Assembly: GCA_031265845.1 (NCBI GenBank)
Contig: JAISCC010000132.1
Coordinates: 1 to 54,851, forward strand
DNA length: 54,851 nt
DNA from: Treponema sp.
GTDB lineage: Bacteria > Spirochaetota > Spirochaetia > Treponematales > Breznakiellaceae
Direction: 5' to 3'
A program made the position numbers and the translations under genes. Below are positions 24,810-33,380 of this stretch, in pieces (within the stretch, counting starts at the first letter, position 1; each line of letters starts with the position of its first letter). A model generated the notes under the pieces. It was not told the DNA's origin and ran no database searches. It saw nothing but the letters and a program-made list of their open reading frames with translations.

Positions 24810-26426
24810 CTAGGGGCGAACCAGCCGGAAGCCAAGGTCGCCGATCCTGTACGATGGGGTGTCGTAGTTCCGGTTGGCAGAACGCGCGTACCGCGCATCG
24901 TAGCTCCACGACCCGCCGCGTCTCACGCGGTCAGAGCCAGCGGCGGCGCCCGAAGGGTCGCTCTGCGTCCCGCTATACGCCCCATACCAGTCCCAGCACC
25001 ATTCCCACACGTTCCCGCTCATGTCGTACAACCCCCACGGATTCGGCGTCCCGCTCCCCACCGCCCATGTCCTCTGACGATACACCCCTTTCGCGTTGTT
25101 GTTGTACGGATAATTCCCGTCGTAGTTCGCATGGCTCGTCGTTATGTTGCTCCCCGTGTAAAACGGCGCGGTCGTCCCCGCCCGGCACGCGAGCTCCCAC
25201 TCCGCCTCCGTCGGCAGCCGGTACCCGTTCGCGCTCCGGTTCCACGTCACCACCCACTTCACATTGTCGTACCCGCTGCTGTTGTTCCCGTCGCTCCGCG
25301 TCTTGTCTATCGTGTACGCCGGCGTCAATCCTTCCCGCGCGCTCCGCTTGTTGCAGTACTCTATCGCGTCGTACCAGCTCACATTCTCCACAGGCAAGTT
25401 GTCCCCCTTGAACCGGCTTGGATTGCCCCCCATCACCTCCACCCACTCCTTCTGCGTCACCTCATACTTCCCGATGTAGAACGGCTTGCTTATCGTTACG
25501 CTGTGCTGGGTCTCATCGCTATACCTGTCAACTTCCGTCGAGGGGCTTCCCATCGTGAACGTCCCGGCGGGAACCAGAACAAACCCGGCGGACGCGGGCC
25601 GGGGGTTTACCACGGGCGGGTCCACGGGCTGTACCGGCGCGGGCCTTGGCTGAGGCGTAACGGTCGAAGGCCTCGTCCCCAAATACGCCACATCGAAAAA
25701 TTGCGAATAGATCGCCGGTACCTGCGCTCCCCCGCTGGCACGGTACACGTCCGCGCCGGTTTGATCGAACATATCCCGGACGCTTAAGCCCGGCTTTTTC
25801 AGGTTGTTCAAAAGGTGGGTGGTAAAAAGCCCGTTCCTGCCCGCGCCGTCCGCGGCGGTTCTCCCCGCGCTGGTGGCGTACACGATGATGCTTTTGGCGG
25901 GCTGGTTGCTCACCACGTCAAGGCCCCGGCTCCCGCCCCGGCTCCCGCTCCGGCTCCAGCTAAAGGGGTTGTCCCGGCACGCGTCCAGCGCCACGATGTT
26001 AAGCTCGTTCCCCGCGTCGTTCAGTTCGTCCAGCAGCGCCTGGAGGGACACCGCCCGCTGGCGCAGAAAATTTTCGCTCTGTATATTCGCGTCCACGGGT
26101 ATCAGGTAGTTGACGCCCCCGGATTGCACCCCATGCCCCGCGTAAAAAAGAAAGCCGTAGCTGTTCCGGGAGGCGGACAAGCGGTTTTTGAGGCGTATCG
26201 CGGCGCCCTCCATCTGGTCAAGGTTCCCGTTGATCACCAGGTCAACGGTCCAGCCCAGATTTTTCAGCGCCGCCTCCATGTCGCGGGCGTCGTTCACCGG
26301 GTTGTTCAGCCGGGTAATGCCGGTATAGGCCCCGTTCCCGATAACCAAAGCGTATTTCTGCTGGGCCGCAAGAGAAGATAAGGCCAGCGCAAAGACCGCC
26401 GCCAACAGACACATCTTTTTCATCAT
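24810..26426 (-). CDS. Secreted caspase-like (C14) peptidase fused to an FGE/SUMF1-type domain (copy 2)
   Basis: A 538-residue paralogue of the gene at 22745. The signal peptide and caspase half are nearly the same, with His98 (FYAGHGVQ) and Cys150 (ALDACRDNP) intact. The Pro-rich linker differs in sequence. The FGE-type half (about 290-538) has diverged: VLVPAGTFTMGSPS, GYRLPTEAEWELACRAG, a longer insert before it, and GNVWEWCWDWYG, ending GDLGFRLVRP. Here too the catalytic Cys pair is missing, since the corresponding stretch is RRGGSWSYDARYARSANRN. The start has AAGGAAGG. The pattern, conserved protease and divergent recognition half, suggests duplicated effectors with different targets. 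A decayed further copy lies just upstream. Confidence 0.92.
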   Translation of the reverse strand: MMKKMCLLAAVFALALSSLAAQQKYALVIGNGAYTGITRLNNPVNDARDMEAALKNLGWTVDLVINGNLDQMEGAAIRLKNRLSASRNSYGFLFYAGHGVQSGGVNYLIPVDANIQSENFLRQRAVSLQALLDELNDAGNELNIVALDACRDNPFSWSRSGSRGGSRGLDVVSNQPAKSIIVYATSAGRTAADGAGRNGLFTTHLLNNLKKPGLSVRDMFDQTGADVYRASGGAQVPAIYSQFFDVAYLGTRPSTVTPQPRPAPVQPVDPPVVNPRPASAGFVLVPAGTFTMGSPSTEVDRYSDETQHSVTISKPFYIGKYEVTQKEWVEVMGGNPSRFKGDNLPVENVSWYDAIEYCNKRSAREGLTPAYTIDKTRSDGNNSSGYDNVKWVVTWNRSANGYRLPTEAEWELACRAGTTAPFYTGSNITTSHANYDGNYPYNNNAKGVYRQRTWAVGSGTPNPWGLYDMSGNVWEWCWDWYGAYSGTQSDPSGAAAGSDRVRRGGSWSYDARYARSANRNYDTPSYRIGDLGFRLVRP

Positions 26427-27391
26427 AACCTTCCTTAACCCACTGTTAGGATATCCACCTCCATAATGGAGGCGGTCTTATCGGTTCCCGCCTTCCCCGC
26501 GCACGGAAAAGGATCGGTTTTTGTCAGGGGATAAACGCCGATACAATCGCTCCCAGGGGGCCTTTTCGCCTTCCCGCTCAATTTCCCGGCGGCCCGCCAT
26601 AGAGACCCGCTTGCCCCGGTCGGCCTCCCCAAAGGTCAGCGACAAGGGCTTCTCCTATCAAAGGAGGAATAGACAAGCTCCTCCTCTCCGGACGGCTCGT
26701 GGTCTAAAATCGCCCGACAAGGGAAACGTCCCACGCCCCCGGCGAGGAGCCTGATGGTGGGCAGCCCCGGTTGTGGAACGTCCGCTCCGCTGTTTCCCCT
26801 GAAAACGCCTGTTTTTTCCGTAGAAGGACGTGCCTTCGGCGTGTACGCATAGAGGGCCTGCGGAGGCGCAACCCTCGCCCCCAAAACATACCTGCCTGAA
26901 GGACGCGCCCGTCGGATTGCTCTGGTTTCCCCTGCTATAGTTCCCATACCAATCCTGGCGCCATTCATAATTCCCTCCACGGGCCGCATGTTCTCATTCC
27001 GCTTCCGTGGGCAAGCAGACGATAGTGTCCCCGCTCCCCTGGAGCGCGGGGGATCAGTCCTTCCGTGAAGCTCCGCCTGTTGCAACACTCTATCGCCTCA
27101 TTTCAGCTTACATGCTCCATCGGCAGGTTATCCTCCTTGAAATTACCGGGATTGCCACCCACACCATGTTCACAGGAGTGGGCTGATGGTTCACATCAGG
27201 CGAAGCCGCAGACAGACCAGCAGGGTCAGCGGTGTTTTTTTCAGCATACCATCTCTTTTTTTATGCGAGTTCGACCATACGTTGGAACACCTCTAACCAC
27301 CTGGCTTTAGCTGAAAAGCATGCTTCCCTTGACAACCGCAGACCAGCCCACACACTCTGTGATGTCAAATACATCCAGACGCGCGTTTTCT
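26427..27391 (-). pseudogene. Remnants of a third caspase-FGE/peptidase cassette
   Basis: No frame is intact. On the minus strand, 26900-26975 matches the FGE end of copy 1 (CGTCGGATTGCTCTGGTTTC and CCCCTGCTATAG). 26995-27175 matches its middle with gaps (CATTCCGCTTCCGTGGGCA, ATCAGTCCTTCC). 27210-27250 matches the signal-peptide start of the papain-like gene (CAGACCAGCAGGGTCA, TTTTTTTCAGCAT). The order differs from the intact locus, so the region was rearranged as well as deleted. 26427-26890 holds a short inverted repeat (CTCCT with AGGAG near 26655) and nothing that I can call a gene. Confidence 0.65.
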
Positions 27392-28669
27392 TTATAAATC
27401 TACAACGCTGGCATTGATGAAATGCTGGGGCTTCTTGTGACGCCGCCGCTTTTGTTTTTTCAGATTTTGTCCGCCGGTTTGCCCGTCTTGCAGTGGAACT
27501 TTCTCCTGCGCCGTTGACGCAGGATCGACGCTCTTGGCGGTGGATATCGTCTTCTTCTCATTGGGTGGAGACTGCGCCGCCTGCCCTTGCCGCCGCTTCG
27601 GCGGACGCTCGCCGGTTTCACTGGCAAAAAGCGAGCGTTTGACAACAACGCCATGTTCCCTATAGATGAGTTTCACCGCGCCGTCAAGGTCAAGACGCGG
27701 CGGATTCATGGGCAACACAAATTGGCGAGCTTCATAAAAAGTCTTTTTATAATGGTCAATATCCTGCTCGTTCCAATCTACAACCATCTCCAGATAGTCC
27801 TGAATCAAAGCGGCGAGGTTTTCTTTGTCTTCGGATTGCGTGTTTTCCTGATTCAAGGCGGCGAGCCTTTGCAGGTATTTTTCGCGGAAAGCGGGATCTT
27901 CCCGCATAAGTTTTGACGCATTGGGCTGGAGATATTGGTACAGTCCGAAATTCTCAAGATTCTCAACAATCACCGCCGCGCTTGAAGAACGGATGATTTT
28001 GAGAATTTCCTCGGTGCGGCGCGAAGGCGACACTCCGTCAAGCAAATGCGCCTGCCCTCTGATCTTCAATCCCAGGAAAAGGGGCAGTCTGAAGCCAGCG
28101 GCCGAAGCGTATTTCACCGCGCGAATTATACGCACCGGATCGTCAATAAACATGGACTTTAAGGAAATGATGGGCTTGATGCGCTGGTTGCGTATGTCCT
28201 TCATGCCGCCAACATAGTCAATCACCAACTGTTTTCCGGGATCGTAAAAAAGCGCGTTGAGGGTGAAGTCGCGGCGAAGCACATCTTCTTCTATGGTGCC
28301 GAAAATGTTGCCGGTGGCGCCTTCGGCAATGGAGCGAAAGGTGGCGACCTCAAATATTTTTTCGCCCATAACGACATGCGCCAATCTAAACCTATGTCCT
28401 ATGATCCGCGCAAAACGGAAGATTTTTTTTATCTGATTGGGGGTTGCGGCGCTCACAATATCAAAATCTTTTGGTTTTTTATGGAGAAGCAGATCGCGCA
28501 CGGCGCCGCCTACAATGTACGTTTCAAAACCCGCCGCGACAAGACGTTCTACAATCCGTATCGCGTCAGCGTCGACATTGGCAAGGTTTATGCCATGTTC
28601 GCTCTGTGTGTAAACCAAAGCTTTCTTTACCAGTTTTCCATTTTTATGTGTTGAATAACGATACCGCAA
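27392..28669 (-). CDS. pcnB: Poly(A) polymerase / CCA-adding-type nucleotidyltransferase (PcnB family)
   Basis: A 425-residue cytoplasmic enzyme that adds nucleotides to RNA 3' ends. The class II nucleotidyltransferase core is clear: GGAVRDLLLHKKPKDFDI (54-71, with metal-binding Asp68 and Asp70), RRDFTLNALFYD near 130-141, the RNA-binding head with IDDPVRIIRAVKYA, and a helical neck. The C-terminal 60 residues are basic and low-complexity (KKQKRRRHKKPQ), as in PcnB-type poly(A) polymerases, where they bind RNA. The N-terminal MRYRYS resembles spirochaete PcnB. The start is a TTG at 28669 behind GAGGCGG. It lies 17 bases after the hydrolase gene, so they are probably co-transcribed. Whether it makes poly(A) or CCA cannot be told from sequence alone. 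Confidence 0.92.
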   Translation of the reverse strand: MRYRYSTHKNGKLVKKALVYTQSEHGINLANVDADAIRIVERLVAAGFETYIVGGAVRDLLLHKKPKDFDIVSAATPNQIKKIFRFARIIGHRFRLAHVVMGEKIFEVATFRSIAEGATGNIFGTIEEDVLRRDFTLNALFYDPGKQLVIDYVGGMKDIRNQRIKPIISLKSMFIDDPVRIIRAVKYASAAGFRLPLFLGLKIRGQAHLLDGVSPSRRTEEILKIIRSSSAAVIVENLENFGLYQYLQPNASKLMREDPAFREKYLQRLAALNQENTQSEDKENLAALIQDYLEMVVDWNEQDIDHYKKTFYEARQFVLPMNPPRLDLDGAVKLIYREHGVVVKRSLFASETGERPPKRRQGQAAQSPPNEKKTISTAKSVDPASTAQEKVPLQDGQTGGQNLKKQKRRRHKKPQHFINASVVDL

Positions 28670-28686
28670 GGCCGCCTCTTATTTTT

Positions 28687-29646
28687 TCACCCAATATGCC
28701 GCGCCAACCAACTCGCTAAATTGCCGGCGACTTCTTCCCGGTTGGTTTCATTCAACGTTTCATGCCGCGCATCCGGGTAAAGCGCAAATTCCAAGTCTTG
28801 TATACCCAGATTGCGGTAGGCGCCTGCCAGCGCCATAGGGCTTTTGCCCATGTCGCCGACCGGATCCGCGCTGCCACAGAAAATGTATATGGGAAGATCC
28901 CGTTTTATGTTGGAAAGGGCATCTTTTTTATGTATTTTATTAAGGAGAATGGCTAAATCTCTAAAAAAGCCCGCTGAACTCATATTGCCGGACAGTTCAT
29001 CGGCGACATAGGCGTCAACCTCCCGCTCGTCACGGGAAAGCCAATCAACTGTCGTACGATTTGGCCTAAACGGGCTGTTATATGGACCAATCGCCAGCGC
29101 ATGAGCCAGCTTCGACCGGGCGCGGCTGCCCCGAAACGCGACGATAAGGCTCATAACCGGCTTGCTGGCGGCAATGAGCAAGCCATCCGGACCGCGGGTG
29201 CCGGAAAGGATGCATCCCGCAAGCGGGGTGTCGCTGTAGGTTTCAATATAGTTCTGTACAAGAAAAGACCCCCACGAGTGTCCAAGCAGGAAAAGAGGCG
29301 TCCCCGGATATTCTTTTATAATAGCATTATTGATGACATCAATATCGGCAGTAACGAGGGCGACGGCGTTTTCATCCGCGCAGTGACCCAAAAGCCCTCC
29401 GTTTCCCGGATCGTTTACCGAAACATCCGCAGTCTTTCCATGTCCACGCATATCCGCAACCCATACTTCAATGCCTTCGGCGACAAGCCGCTCTGCAAGC
29501 CGCGTATACCGCTCGCCATGTTCAGCCATTCCATGAACAATATTCAGTACAGCGCGAACTTTTCCGTTTGGAGACCAGCGTCTAACCAACAGTTTGGCGC
29601 TGTTAGCGACCGTTATCCATTGTTCACTTTTTCGCATCTCATCCAT
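28687..29646 (-). CDS. Alpha/beta hydrolase, monoglyceride lipase type
   Basis: A 319-residue serine hydrolase without signal peptide. Motifs of the Hydrolase_4/lysophospholipase group: the oxyanion region VHGMAEHGERY (38-48), DMRGHGKT (65-72), the nucleophile elbow GHSWG with Ser124, a later Asp in CGSADPVGDM, and His in YPDARHETLNE. It probably cleaves monoacylglycerols or lysophospholipids. The start is uncertain: ATG at 29646 or 29637; a longer frame to 29679 almost reaches the tRNA-Tyr gene and is unlikely. It is downstream of two tRNA genes and upstream of pcnB on the same strand. Confidence 0.88.
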   Translation of the reverse strand: MDEMRKSEQWITVANSAKLLVRRWSPNGKVRAVLNIVHGMAEHGERYTRLAERLVAEGIEVWVADMRGHGKTADVSVNDPGNGGLLGHCADENAVALVTADIDVINNAIIKEYPGTPLFLLGHSWGSFLVQNYIETYSDTPLAGCILSGTRGPDGLLIAASKPVMSLIVAFRGSRARSKLAHALAIGPYNSPFRPNRTTVDWLSRDEREVDAYVADELSGNMSSAGFFRDLAILLNKIHKKDALSNIKRDLPIYIFCGSADPVGDMGKSPMALAGAYRNLGIQDLEFALYPDARHETLNETNREEVAGNLASWLARHIG

Positions 29647-29683
29647 ACAATTTTCTTTGCGCTTAACACGCCCCGCCACCTTG

Positions 29684-29765
29684 TGGGGAGAGAAGGATTC
29701 GGACCTCCGAAGGCTGAGCCAACAGATTTACAGTCTGCCCCATTTGACCGCTCTGGAATCTCCCC
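29684..29765 (-). tRNA. tRNA-Tyr (GTA anticodon)
   Basis: The minus strand folds into a class II tRNA of 82 nt: acceptor GGGGAGA with TCTCCCC, anticodon stem-loop CAGACTGTAAATCTG with anticodon GTA, a long variable arm, and a T-arm containing GGTTCGAATCC. The discriminator is A; CCA is not encoded. It is 28 bases downstream of tRNA-Thr. Confidence 0.97.
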
Positions 29766-29793
29766 AATAACCTATCTTAATTATAGCCAGTTG

Positions 29794-29866
29794 AGCCATC
29801 TCTCGGGTTCGAACCGAGGACCTCATGATTACAAGTCAGGTACTCTACCAACTGAGCTAAGATGGC
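29794..29866 (-). tRNA. tRNA-Thr (TGT anticodon)
   Basis: The minus strand gives a 73-nt cloverleaf: acceptor GCCATCT with AGATGGC, D-arm AGCTCAGTTGGTAGAGT, anticodon loop CTTGTAA with anticodon TGT, and T-arm CTCGGTTCGAACCCGAG. CCA is not encoded. It is first of the tRNA-Thr/tRNA-Tyr pair. Confidence 0.97.
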
Positions 29867-29955
29867 ATTTTCTAATGTTCACTACAATAACAAGGAAAAT
29901 ATCTTTTGTCAAGAGGTTTTTGAAAATTTACCGCAACATATTAAGAATAAGCGTA

Positions 29956-29983
29956 TTGACAACTTATGTGGAAGTTATAATAA
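29956..29983 (+). promoter_or_regulatory. Promoter of the radical SAM operon
   Basis: TTGACA (29956-29961), 16 nt, TAATAA (29978-29983). An ATG follows seven bases after the -10 (29991), so the transcript may have little or no leader. A TATAAT at 29976 is an alternative -10 with a short 14-nt spacer. Confidence 0.5.
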
Positions 29984-29990
29984 TTACAGC

Positions 29991-30809
29991 ATGACTGTTT
30001 TTCCTGTTGAGAATCATCGCAACCGCGAAGACGGAAGCCTTGTATATCCGGTATATTCACGGCGTTCAGGCGGTTTGTCCATAGGAATAAACCTGTTCCC
30101 CGATAAAAAAACCTGTTCTTTCGATTGCCCTTACTGTGAAATTTTTCCTTTTACAACCACCACAAAATTCACTGTAAAAACGCTGAAAGACGAGTTGACG
30201 CATGCCGTGAACAACGCGCGGCGCCGCGCCGTCCCGATACGGGACATTTGCTTTTCGGGCAACGGGGAGCCCACCTTGTCGCCTCATTTTGAAAAAGCGT
30301 TGGAAGCCGCCCGCGACATTCAAAAAAAAACGGCGCCGGAAGCAAAACTCGTGGCGATCACCTGCGGAGCGGGTTTATTCCAAGGCGAGGTTTTTTCGTG
30401 TCTGCAAAACGCGGCGGCTTCCTGCGATCTTGATGTATGGCTCAAACTTGACGCCGGCGGCGAAGCGTGGTACCGCGCCATCAACAGATCGGCGATCCCC
30501 TTCGACAAGCTCATCGCAAAAATAAAAGAATTCGTGGGCGTCTCTCCGGCGACGCTTCAAACCATGCTGTGTTCAATCGGCGGAACATTGCCTTCGGACG
30601 CGGAAGAGACCGCGTGGAACGATCTGGCGCTTGAATTGGCTAAAACCGGCAATGTCAAACAATTCCAGCTTTATGGGAAGGCGCGTCCCTCATCGGAAGA
30701 TCCGTTTGCGGAAGCGGCTCCAGCTTCCTATCTTGAAAAAAGGGCGAAAATCTTGGGAGAAACGCTTGCCAACAGCGGCGTTGCGGTTCCGGTTTCAATA
30801 TACTCGTGA
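29991..30809 (+). CDS. Radical SAM protein (COG0731-like)
   Basis: A 272-residue iron-sulfur enzyme. The SAM-binding cluster motif is Cys42-x3-Cys46-x2-Cys49 in TCSFDCPYCE, preceded by GLSIGINLFPDKK as in COG0731 proteins. FSGNGEPTLSP (about 86-96) is the typical GEPTL motif, and LDVWLKLDAGG follows. It presumably modifies RNA or a protein by radical chemistry; the substrate is unknown. The ATG at 29991 is chosen because longer frames run into the tRNA-Thr gene on the other strand; there is no Shine-Dalgarno site, in keeping with the close promoter. Its stop overlaps the next gene's GTG (GTGA), so the three genes to 33360 form one operon. Confidence 0.85.
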   Translation: MTVFPVENHRNREDGSLVYPVYSRRSGGLSIGINLFPDKKTCSFDCPYCEIFPFTTTTKFTVKTLKDELTHAVNNARRRAVPIRDICFSGNGEPTLSPHFEKALEAARDIQKKTAPEAKLVAITCGAGLFQGEVFSCLQNAAASCDLDVWLKLDAGGEAWYRAINRSAIPFDKLIAKIKEFVGVSPATLQTMLCSIGGTLPSDAEETAWNDLALELAKTGNVKQFQLYGKARPSSEDPFAEAAPASYLEKRAKILGETLANSGVAVPVSIYS

Positions 30810-32482
30810 AAACCATGCCGTTCATTACACATATCGTCATCGCGCTCCTCTTCATCGCTCCTCTCCGCGTTTTCTGTCTGTCTTTTAATGATCCAGGCGA
30901 TCCGAAATGGCTAGCCGCCGCCATAGTCGCGGACATGAGCGACGAGCAGGTTTTGGCGCAGACGTTCATGCTCGGCTGGGTCGGGGCGGACCCTTCGCCG
31001 CTTATCATGGACTGGATACGGGACAGGAATCTCGGCGGAGTAAAAATATTCGGGTGGAATACGAGCGACACCACGCGGCTTGCCGTAACCGTAGGCGAAC
31101 TTCAGAAAGAATCGCTCAAAGGCGCGTACCAGATACCTCTCCTCGTGGCGACTGATCAGGAAGGCGGGTGGATCAGGCACGTAAAAGGCGCGACGAGCGA
31201 AACGCCCGGCAATATGGCGATAGGCGCGTCGGGATACCCGCAAGACGCTTACCGGGCGGGATACTATATCGGCAAAGAACTGGCGCTTCTGGGCATCAAC
31301 ATGAATTTCGCGCCCACAGTCGACCTTTACACGAACCGCAACTCGGATCTGATTGGTCCGCGGGCGTTTGGCGTGGATCCGGCGGCAACCGGCATCCTGG
31401 GCGCGGCGTTTATGAAAGGACAGCTTGCCGCAGGAGTCATTCCAACCGCAAAGCATTTTCCCGGTCATGGGGACACTGACCTTGATTCTCACGGCATTCT
31501 TCCAAAGATCAACGCGAGCCTTGACGTGCTTTGGAATCGGGAACTCATTCCTTACCGGATGCTTATGAAGGAAAAACTGCCGGCCGTTATGAGCGGACAC
31601 CTTGCGTTTCCCAACACCCCGGCAGGCGACACGCCGGCGTCTCTTTCATCGTGGTTCTTGAACGACATCCTGCGTGAAAAAATAGGTTTTCAAGGGATTG
31701 TCATTACCGATGACCTTATGATGAACGGGGCTACCATGAGCGCCGGCAGCCTTTCTAAAGCGGCGAAACAAGCGCTCGCCGCCGGAAACGACATCATCAT
31801 GCTTTCAAAAACGCCGCTTTTGTTCGATCCGGTGTGGACGACTCTCCTCTCCTCAATGAAAGAAGAACCGGAATTCAAGGCGCGGGTGCAAGACGCGGCG
31901 CGGCGGGTGTTGGAGGTGAAATTAACATATATACGAGGCGAAAAAGCCGTCCCCTACATTCCCGATATGGAAAAACTCAAAAAGAACCTGCCCGATCCCG
32001 AAGGCGTCGCCTTTTTTCTGGATATGGCGGCCCGAAGCGTAACGGTGATAAAAGACTCGCCCTTCCCTCTATTGCCGAAAGACGCGGGAAATGTCCTCCT
32101 TACCGGGCAGTACCTTGAATTTTTCAAGCAGGGGAAAGCCGCGTACCCAACGGCGAAATCCTACTGGTATTCGGAAGATTTTGGCATTAATGATTTTCTG
32201 ATGTATGCCAGAGCGGCGGACACCATCATATTCTGTCTTTCCAACGCCGCAGGACTGCGTTTCTTGAACGCGCTTGAGCCGCTCAAGAAAAAAATCATTG
32301 TGTTTTCCGTACTGACCCCCGTATATCTGGACAGGACTCCGTGGGTGGATGGAGCCATAGCGGTGTATAGTTATGCAAACGAATCATTTGTCGCCGGCTT
32401 TTCCGCCTTGATAGGGCGCATAGGCGCGTATGGGAAGTTGCCGTTCTCCCTCAACGAGCCGCGTTGGGTCGATCCGCAATGA
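30806..32482 (+). CDS. Exported glycoside hydrolase family 3, beta-N-acetylhexosaminidase type
   Basis: A 558-residue exported enzyme with a signal peptide (about 1-25). The GH3 barrel shows ATDQEGGWIRH (115-125), NFAPTVDL (167-173), the NagZ-type loop KHFPGHGDTDLDSH (216-229) that supplies the catalytic His-Asp pair, and the nucleophile Asp302 in VITDDLMM. The extra C-terminal domain (about 390-558) is less conserved. It probably removes N-acetylglucosamine from peptidoglycan or chitin fragments. The start is GTG at 30806 overlapping the upstream stop; an ATG at 30815 is the alternative. Its end overlaps the GNAT gene's ATG (ATGA). An exported rather than cytoplasmic NagZ-like enzyme points to use on external sugars. 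Confidence 0.92.
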   Translation: MKTMPFITHIVIALLFIAPLRVFCLSFNDPGDPKWLAAAIVADMSDEQVLAQTFMLGWVGADPSPLIMDWIRDRNLGGVKIFGWNTSDTTRLAVTVGELQKESLKGAYQIPLLVATDQEGGWIRHVKGATSETPGNMAIGASGYPQDAYRAGYYIGKELALLGINMNFAPTVDLYTNRNSDLIGPRAFGVDPAATGILGAAFMKGQLAAGVIPTAKHFPGHGDTDLDSHGILPKINASLDVLWNRELIPYRMLMKEKLPAVMSGHLAFPNTPAGDTPASLSSWFLNDILREKIGFQGIVITDDLMMNGATMSAGSLSKAAKQALAAGNDIIMLSKTPLLFDPVWTTLLSSMKEEPEFKARVQDAARRVLEVKLTYIRGEKAVPYIPDMEKLKKNLPDPEGVAFFLDMAARSVTVIKDSPFPLLPKDAGNVLLTGQYLEFFKQGKAAYPTAKSYWYSEDFGINDFLMYARAADTIIFCLSNAAGLRFLNALEPLKKKIIVFSVLTPVYLDRTPWVDGAIAVYSYANESFVAGFSALIGRIGAYGKLPFSLNEPRWVDPQ

Positions 32483-33360
32483 CTTTTGTGGAAAAATTTG
32501 AAAAGAAAAAAAAAACAGCGGCGGCGGAACTGCAAGTCATGGATTTTCTTGAAAAAAAGCTGCCGTTCTCAGTCGCGGTGTACGCGAAATATCTACACGC
32601 CCATGCATATCCGGAGAAAGAAACGATTCATGCGTTGGCGCTGAAAGAAAACGGCGTTATTCAGGGAGCGATAGTACGGAGCGGACTCACCGTGCATCCT
32701 ATTTTTGACGATGAAGTTAAAAAATGTGGAAAATTTGAAAAAATCGCCTCTTTTTTTTTCAAAAAAAACAGCGCGAGCGCGCGTCAGCTTGTGTTTCATG
32801 GAAAAGCCTGTGATGTCGAGCTATTGGAACACTATGCGGCGAAGCTCGGCTTACAACCCGCCGACCATATTGTCTATGATTTTATGACGGCCGTCGATGC
32901 GCCGCCGGCGCAGGGGCTTTACGCAGGTCCTCCGGGACTCATCATCCGGCAACCCGGGTCGTTCGATATTGACAGGCTTTTTCCATTGCAAGCGGGCTAT
33001 GAACAGGAAGAAGTCCTGCCAAAAAACGGAACATTCGATCCCGCCATGTGCCGTATGGTCATAGAACGCCTCGTCAGGCATGAGCGTATTTTGATTGCGG
33101 AACTCGGCGGGCGGATTGTAGGAAAAATCAATACAAATGCGGTTACGCCCTCGTGGATTCAGATAGGCGGGGTGTACGTCCACCCTTCATACCGGCAAAG
33201 AGGCGTAGCCACGCGCATGACCGCCGTTTTTGTGCAAGGGCTGCTTGACGAAGGCAAACGGGCAAGCCTTTTTGTCAAGAAAGAAAAACCCGCCGCCCGC
33301 AACGTGTACAGCAGAACCGGCTTCAAGGTCGCGGGCGACTACAGGATTACGTATTATTGA
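32479..33360 (+). CDS. GNAT-family N-acetyltransferase
   Basis: A 293-residue cytoplasmic protein. The C-terminal half (about 150-293) is a GNAT domain: a strand pair with IAELGGRIVGKINTNAV, then the acetyl-CoA loop VHPSYRQRGVATRM, and NVYSRTGFKVAGDYRITYY at the end. The N-terminal half (about 10-140) looks like a second, degenerate GNAT-like domain. The ATG at 32479 overlaps the GH3 stop; an upstream in-frame start at 32464 lies inside the GH3 gene. Its place in the operon suggests action on amino sugars or on products of the GH3 enzyme, but this is inference. Confidence 0.85.
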   Translation: MTFVEKFEKKKKTAAAELQVMDFLEKKLPFSVAVYAKYLHAHAYPEKETIHALALKENGVIQGAIVRSGLTVHPIFDDEVKKCGKFEKIASFFFKKNSASARQLVFHGKACDVELLEHYAAKLGLQPADHIVYDFMTAVDAPPAQGLYAGPPGLIIRQPGSFDIDRLFPLQAGYEQEEVLPKNGTFDPAMCRMVIERLVRHERILIAELGGRIVGKINTNAVTPSWIQIGGVYVHPSYRQRGVATRMTAVFVQGLLDEGKRASLFVKKEKPAARNVYSRTGFKVAGDYRITYY

Positions 33361-33380
33361 AGGACTTGAAGATCGGGCGG

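Noticed and set aside
22745..26426. Intracellular caspase-based phage defence
   Set aside because: Both proteins have clear signal peptides, so the caspase part acts outside the cytoplasm; no sensor or nucleotide-binding partner gene is near.
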